NCBI GenBank assembly: GCA_900290255.1
Contig: OMOD01000159.1
Location: 19,993 to 83,992 of the forward strand
Direction of reading: 5' to 3'
Length of the DNA: 64,000 nt
From: Candidatus Sulfotelmatobacter kueseliae
GTDB taxonomy: Bacteria; Acidobacteriota; Terriglobia; Terriglobales; Acidobacteriaceae
Positions 60,401-64,000 of the stretch are shown here, piece by piece (within the stretch, counting starts at the first letter, position 1; the number at the start of each line of letters is the position of its first letter). Made by a program: the position numbers and the translations under genes. The notes beneath the pieces are model-generated. The model saw only the letters and a list, made by a program, of their open reading frames with translations. It was not told the origin of the DNA and did no database searches.

Positions 60401-60924
60401 TCGTGTTCAGCTCCACGTATGGCCTTCCTTTCGATCGTTTTGCTTCTAGTGGTGGAAAGAAGAACCTTCTGTCTGGCTGGCAGGTTGGCGGCATTACGAC
60501 GTTCCAGAGTGGCGTACCTGTGCGCCTAACGGACCTCGCTTCCGACAATTCCCTGACCGGAGGCTTCGATTTTGAGCCCGTGGATCGTCCTAGTCTCATC
60601 GGCAAGGTTCGAATCATGAACCCGCGCAATCCTTCACACCTGTATTTTGATCCAGGTGCGTTTACGCATGAGCCGCTCGGACAAATCGGCAATATACCTC
60701 ATGATCTGTTTGCGGGCCCAGGCGTGAACAACTGGGACTTTTCTCTGCTCAAGCGCACCACCATCAAAGAGCGATTCATCTGGGAATTCCGGGCCGAGTT
60801 CTTCAACATCTTCAACCATGCGCAGTTTTTAAACCCGGACGGTGATATCGCGGGCAATTTCGGCAAAGTCACGGCGGCGCGTGACCCGCGGTTCATCCAG
60901 TTTGCAACCAAGATCGCTTTCTGA
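57484..60924 (+). CDS. TonB-dependent outer membrane receptor, Oar-like
   Basis: 1,146 residues from the ATG at 57484, which follows GGAAGGATCCAA. Signal peptide (FAKLSLLVLLSIAVADA), carboxypeptidase-regulatory-like domain (NIRGTVTDASGAAISQALVTTTNEATNES, about 22-105), plug (IESKSIVDLPLNGRDIYQLVALQPG; NPEFGRNSGSVVNIITRSGTNNWHG) and barrel ending DPRFIQFATKIAF. The stop codon is separated from the following CocE gene by only three bases, so receptor and hydrolase form one transcriptional and probably translationally coupled unit. That suggests the hydrolase acts on the imported ligand. Operator-like site B lies upstream. Confidence 0.92.
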   Translation: MISQFAKLSLLVLLSIAVADAATTGNIRGTVTDASGAAISQALVTTTNEATNESYTLTTNSSGVYEFLLLPVGNYTLRVEHAGFKRYVLLHIRLDVNQVGSFDVTLRVGTVESKVEVEANPIQVDTVSTQLGTVIESKSIVDLPLNGRDIYQLVALQPGISVPGQGTYYGSPDVNNPIFDFHQEGGSMVFSSGGGRLVMNDFMVDGGDTNGTIANEALLHIMPDAVEEFRVLTNTFNPEFGRNSGSVVNIITRSGTNNWHGNAFEFLRNDALNAHNYFETTGKAPYKLNQFGGTFGGPIHKDTTFFFVGYQDTRERRGVPGTLTTVFSDADRSGNFLDRDPSGFSGVTTDALCFPRGSSNCFASGTAYSTIFPKATIPTSSFDPVAANILDKYIPPPNVGVNSLVITPNQPHNSDDFDIKLDHHFSPKHKIAGSYFFDDSFFGDFGLGNIPGFPVVSKERTQAVNISETWVVDPFTLNEFRVSYLRDARGAEDDPVVSGSPSSFGFTGIKTGPPASLQSIPVIDIFGGPIIGGPGQGSGGGANIENVYMVTDDFSHIIGRHTIKFGGGYSSVNHKQLEVYLFDGQFNYGAGGSNTTGDAFADFVLGLPDSYSQGSASYERLHSNQASLFAQDSWHVRHNVSLNYGLRWELFTPFTDKADAISAFRFPAPGQAPEQSQVFPTAPPGLVFPGDPGIPRGLTQTYYKSFAPRIGVSYSPDWLGANKLVIRSGFGLFYNPMEQAVLLQFNGDPPYGGSSFVAAPGFENPFTDQGGTTFPSPFPFQIPNRGAPVNFKNFFPIYMYGNFPPNVRTQYLDQYNVNTEYQLSPTIVLGAGYVGSQGHRLLATYDANAGNPQLCLQLAALGCGPFGEDTTYVLPSGQTLYGTRPAGVFSNNGVSGANGLEAFGNIFTIPSVASSSYNSGQFRLERRGERIQFLASYTWSQSRDNASGFENLLNPFCFKCDRELSGFDVRNRFVFSSTYGLPFDRFASSGGKKNLLSGWQVGGITTFQSGVPVRLTDLASDNSLTGGFDFEPVDRPSLIGKVRIMNPRNPSHLYFDPGAFTHEPLGQIGNIPHDLFAGPGVNNWDFSLLKRTTIKERFIWEFRAEFFNIFNHAQFLNPDGDIAGNFGKVTAARDPRFIQFATKIAF

Positions 60925-60927
60925 ACC

Positions 60928-63000
60928 ATGCTAACTCCGTGCTCGAAAATTTCGGCTCCATTCCTAGCCCAGGTAGGGCTGGCATTCTTAGCCGCTTTGC
61001 CAATTTGTGCCGCAGCGCCGCCGCCTCCGTCTGCCTCCACCTACGGCGTTAAAGTGGTTGAAGACTGGATTCCCATGCCCGACGGCGTGCGGCTGAACGT
61101 CAGTCTATTCATGCCCACCGGCGGTAAACCGGGCGAGAAGTTTCCTGCTGTCCTCGAGTACCTTCCCTATCGCAAAGACGACGGTACCGCGCCCCAGGAC
61201 TACCCCATCCACAGCTACTTCGCTCGCCACGGATACGTTACCGCGCGTGTGGACATCCGTGGCACGGGAAGAAGCGAGGGCCACACTCCCAGCCGCGAGT
61301 ATTCGGCGCAGGAACAGCAAGATGGATTGGAAGTCATCGCCTGGCTCGCTAGCCAGCCCTGGTCAAACAGCAATGTTGGCATGTTTGGAATTTCCTGGGG
61401 TGGATCCAACACCCTACAACTGGCCATGCGGCATCCCCCCGCCCTGAAAGCCATCATCGCGATTTGTGCCGACGAAGAGCTGTTCAAAGAGGATGTGCAT
61501 TACATTGACGGACTGATGCACGTGGACGCATTCGAAGTGACGATGGACCTTCAGCAGGCGTACTTGCCTTCGCCCGATTACCCCACCGATGAGAAAACCC
61601 TGGCCCTGCGCTTCGACCAGCCTCCCTGGTCTCTCGAGTACATGCGCCACCAGCGCGATGGGGATTTCTGGCACTCGCCCGAGCGACCGCTTAATTCCAT
61701 CCGCATCCCCATTTTCGTGATTGGCGGAATGCTCGATGGCTACCGCAACAGCATTGTGCGGGTCCTCGAACAAGTGAAGAGCCCCGTGAAGGCGCTCATC
61801 GGCCCTTGGAACCATAACGAGCCACACGACGCCGACTTCGGGCCGCGCATTGAGTGGCGCGACCAGGCGGTGCGCTGGTGGGACCAATGGCTGAAAGGCC
61901 GCGACACCGGCATCATGGACGAGCCCCCCATTGCGGTCTATATGCGCCACTGGTATCCACCTGATCCCAACCTCAAGGAGATTCCTGGCGACTGGCGCAA
62001 TGAGCCCGGGTGGCCTCCGCCGGAAACCCAGCTACGCACGTTCTATCCCAGCTCTGGCGGTTCACTTACCACCATGCCAGTGGTCGGTTCCGATGATTTA
62101 AAATACGTTCCCACCGCGGGGGTGGATGGCGGTTTCTGGTGGGGCGACCTCACCAATGACCAGCGCCCATGGGATGCTTACAGCCTAGTTTACGACTCAC
62201 CTCCTCTCACCGAAGACGTTGCCATCCTCGGACAGCCGCACGTAAATCTTGAGGCTTCGGCCACCGCGCCGCTTGCGGACTGGTTCGCGCGGCTTTGCGA
62301 TGTCGCCCCCGACGGCACAGTGGCCCTGGTCACAGGCGCGGGCACCAGCGGCGCCCAGCGCGAGAGTGCCAGCCAGCCTGCCGACCTCGAACCCGGCCGC
62401 GCCTATCACCTCAGTTTCGACATGTATCTGACGTCGTGGGTGTTCCCTCGCGGCCACCGCATGCGGCTGGCTGTGTCCAATTCCTGGTGGCCAACCATTT
62501 GGCCCACTCCCTACAGGATGGACACTACTCTTTATTTCGGCGGCGAGCCCGCCACCAGCATTCAACTCCCAGTCGTGTCGCTCGAGCCTGCCTCGCGTCC
62601 TCATTTCTCTCTGCCTGTTCCATCCGATACTCTCCCCGGCGTCCACATGAGCGGTAATGGCTGGCCCGGCGAGTGGAAAGTGGAGCGTAACGAAATTGCC
62701 CATTCCACGCGCGTCCAGTGGCAGGGAAATGGTGTCGTTGATTATCCTTGGGTGCACCAGAAGTACCACGAAGACCTGATCTACGATTTGCAGGACGATC
62801 ACCCGGATATCTCCACTGTGAGAGGCACTGCCGAAACGATTTACCGACAGAAAGGCAGGGTGCTCACCTTTCGTGATCACCTCACGATGCGAAGTGATAA
62901 GCAAAACTTCTATTACGCCTATACGCGTGAGCTACTGGAGAATGGTCAGAGGATTCGTCGGAAGAACTGGCAGGAGACGATCCCCCGGGACCACCAGTAG
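60928..63000 (+). CDS. CocE/NonD-family serine hydrolase, copy 2
   Basis: 690 residues. The ATG lies three bases after the receptor stop codon. Signal peptide (FLAQVGLAFLAALPICAAA). The core has GYVTARVDIRGTGRSEGHTPSREY, the elbow MFGISWGGSNTLQ (Ser157), the acid in VIGGMLDGYRNS and the histidine in GPWNHNEPHD; the C-terminal jelly roll ends QETIPRDHQ. It aligns along its full length with copy 1 (48809-50845). Pairing with a TonB receptor suggests periplasmic processing of an ester- or peptide-containing ligand taken up by that receptor; the ligand is unknown. Confidence 0.9.
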   Translation: MLTPCSKISAPFLAQVGLAFLAALPICAAAPPPPSASTYGVKVVEDWIPMPDGVRLNVSLFMPTGGKPGEKFPAVLEYLPYRKDDGTAPQDYPIHSYFARHGYVTARVDIRGTGRSEGHTPSREYSAQEQQDGLEVIAWLASQPWSNSNVGMFGISWGGSNTLQLAMRHPPALKAIIAICADEELFKEDVHYIDGLMHVDAFEVTMDLQQAYLPSPDYPTDEKTLALRFDQPPWSLEYMRHQRDGDFWHSPERPLNSIRIPIFVIGGMLDGYRNSIVRVLEQVKSPVKALIGPWNHNEPHDADFGPRIEWRDQAVRWWDQWLKGRDTGIMDEPPIAVYMRHWYPPDPNLKEIPGDWRNEPGWPPPETQLRTFYPSSGGSLTTMPVVGSDDLKYVPTAGVDGGFWWGDLTNDQRPWDAYSLVYDSPPLTEDVAILGQPHVNLEASATAPLADWFARLCDVAPDGTVALVTGAGTSGAQRESASQPADLEPGRAYHLSFDMYLTSWVFPRGHRMRLAVSNSWWPTIWPTPYRMDTTLYFGGEPATSIQLPVVSLEPASRPHFSLPVPSDTLPGVHMSGNGWPGEWKVERNEIAHSTRVQWQGNGVVDYPWVHQKYHEDLIYDLQDDHPDISTVRGTAETIYRQKGRVLTFRDHLTMRSDKQNFYYAYTRELLENGQRIRRKNWQETIPRDHQ

Positions 63001-63019
63001 GTCCTAAATGGAGTGGTGA

Positions 63020-63066
63020 AGGGACGCTTCTAGCCGTGAAGCTGCCAGATTCGGCACCCCGGCACC
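63020..63066. terminator. Possible bidirectional terminator between CocE copies 2 and 3
   Basis: The 69-base convergent gap contains GATTCGG and CCGAATC as seven-pair arms (about 63048-63071) around CACCCCGGCA. No T-run is present, so the call is tentative. Confidence 0.35.
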
Positions 63067-63069
63067 GAA

Positions 63070-63663
63070 TCATTGATGGTCCCTCGGTATGGCTTCTTCC
63101 CACGTCTGTTGCTTCAGCATTTGTCCGTCTTTTAGCAGTTCGCGTGTGTACTTGTAGAAGAAATTCTTTTCATCGCTGGTGACCGAGAGGTGTCCCTGCC
63201 AAGTGAGCTCACGTCCGTTCAATTCGTAAATCAACTCCGCCTCGCCGCGCACCGAGCTTAGGGCGGGATGTGCATCGTCGGCATCGTAGGTCAACTGTTC
63301 GTGGTACGTCCCCTTGCCCCATGGGTATTCCGTTTCCGACTTACCTTTCCACCCCACGGTTGCCTTCTGCCGACCCTCGTCACGTTGCAAAATCCACTCG
63401 CCTGGCCACGAGGCGCCGGTTGAGCGGATGCCGGCGCGCGCTTCAGAGGGTTGTGGCGAAGAAAAAGGAGTCGGACTCGCGCCTTTCGCTGGCAGCATGG
63501 GCAGAACCAGCCGCGAGCCAGTATCTCCTCCGAGCGTAAGCGAAGTGATCATCGGATAGGGCGTAGGCCACATCATCGGCCATAACGCATTGGAAACTGC
63601 AAGCCGGATGCGATGGCCTTTAGGAAATATCCATGACGTCAGGTGCATCTGGATATTCAACAT
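63070..63663 (-). pseudogene. CocE/NonD-family hydrolase, copy 3, C-terminal fragment
   Basis: About 197 codons of the C-terminal jelly-roll domain remain (MHLTSWIFPKGHRIRLAVSNALWPMMWPTPYPMITSLTLGG ... LLKDGQMLKQQTWEEAIPRDHQ). It is closer to copy 1 than to copy 2 (shared NALWPM.WPTPY, GSRLVLP and KYTRELLKDGQM). The catalytic domain is absent; homology stops at about 63663, where unrelated sequence begins. Without the alpha/beta-hydrolase core it cannot be an active enzyme. Confidence 0.85.
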
Positions 63664-64000
63664 CTCTAACGACAGTCGGTCGTGTCAAGGGACTTGGGCT
63701 TTGGTTTTTGTGAGTTCGAGGACACGTTTCCCTGCAGCGCAGCCGTCCCGGTCCCTTTCGAGAGGACGACTTCGCTTCGATGATTCGTATCCAACCACAT
63801 GGCTCGGCCCGTTTTCTTCATCATTGCGGTGGCGTAGCCCACCAGACATCTCTTCGGTCACGTTCGATCATGATGTGTTATACAAACTCTCCTCCCGTTG
63901 GGGAGGCGGGTGGCCTATTCAGTTAACCCGGTCACTACTCGCGCAGGACCACTGTTGAAATCAGGCATCCCCGCATGGGCTTTCCCCTTCTGCCGCAACT
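63664..64000. other. Unassigned sequence at the window end
   Basis: No gene is supported. A small hairpin CCTCCC-GTTG-GGGAGG lies at 63891-63906. The left border is the break in CocE copy 3, so the segment may be the edge of an inserted element that continues outside the window. Confidence 0.35.

Noticed and set aside
63590..63958. Plus-strand open frame of 122 codons at the window end
   Set aside because: Its first part is antisense to the CocE fragment and the remainder is Arg/Ser-rich with no motif.

Overview
The window looks like a chromosomal segment of an Acidobacteriota (Terriglobia-type) bacterium. The reasons are inferential. It carries very long TonB-dependent receptors with an N-terminal carboxypeptidase-regulatory-like domain (three complete, several remnants), a winged-helix/transmembrane/TPR regulator of the kind common in that phylum, many secreted glycoside hydrolases, CocE/NonD hydrolases, and dispersed GC-rich palindromes. 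No rRNA, tRNA or CRISPR array was seen.

Region 1 (1-11.9 kb) looks like ordinary chromosome. It has an efflux operon (HlyD-type adaptor, TPR protein, TolC-like N-terminus running off the edge), queF, an MFS transporter, a family 2 glycosyltransferase, an RsbV/RsbW-like pair, a C45/phospholipase-B-like hydrolase and small secreted proteins. It is dotted with at least three families of short palindromic repeats. One lies in frame inside the glycosyltransferase gene, and others are nested in one another.

Region 2 (12-25.4 kb) is an alpha-mannoside locus. On the minus strand it runs GH47 alpha-mannosidase, TonB-dependent receptor, GH38 alpha-mannosidase. Divergent from it is a membrane-spanning winged-helix TPR regulator. 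The GH38 gene is split by a 55-bp perfect tandem duplication; removing one copy restores a single 1,461-codon frame.

Region 3 (25.4-64 kb) is a mosaic accessory region. Intact amino-sugar and glycan genes alternate with gene debris. Intact genes include: SIS-domain protein, an unassigned TIM-barrel-like protein and a secreted PIG-L deacetylase in one operon; a DUF5009/HGSNAT-like membrane acetyltransferase, an AraC regulator and a GH89 alpha-N-acetylglucosaminidase; a GH27/36-like alpha-galactosidase with a PKD domain; a GH31 enzyme; a LacI regulator followed by a glucosamine-6-phosphate-deaminase-like enzyme and a PfkB kinase; a nucleoside-hydrolase-like protein; and two complete CocE/NonD hydrolases. 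Debris includes an SDR C-terminus, a 5'-truncated group II intron with reverse transcriptase and domain V, a broken GH27/36, a broken DUF5009, IS1380-like and IS3/IS481-like transposase fragments, TonB-receptor fragments, an APC-permease C-terminus, a frameshifted phage family A DNA polymerase with its neighbours, and a third truncated CocE.

Taken together the intact genes read as outer-membrane uptake (TonB receptors), periplasmic trimming of alpha-mannosides, alpha-GlcNAc, alpha-galactosides and alpha-glucosides/xylosides, and cytoplasmic processing of amino sugars. The most distinctive module is a membrane acetyltransferase of the HGSNAT family encoded beside an NAGLU-family alpha-N-acetylglucosaminidase, the same two activities that act in succession on heparan sulfate in animal lysosomes. 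A second theme is sequence plasticity: five short tandem duplications (10, 16, 18, 18 and 55 bp) and a 79-bp perfect inverted repeat, several of them disrupting reading frames.
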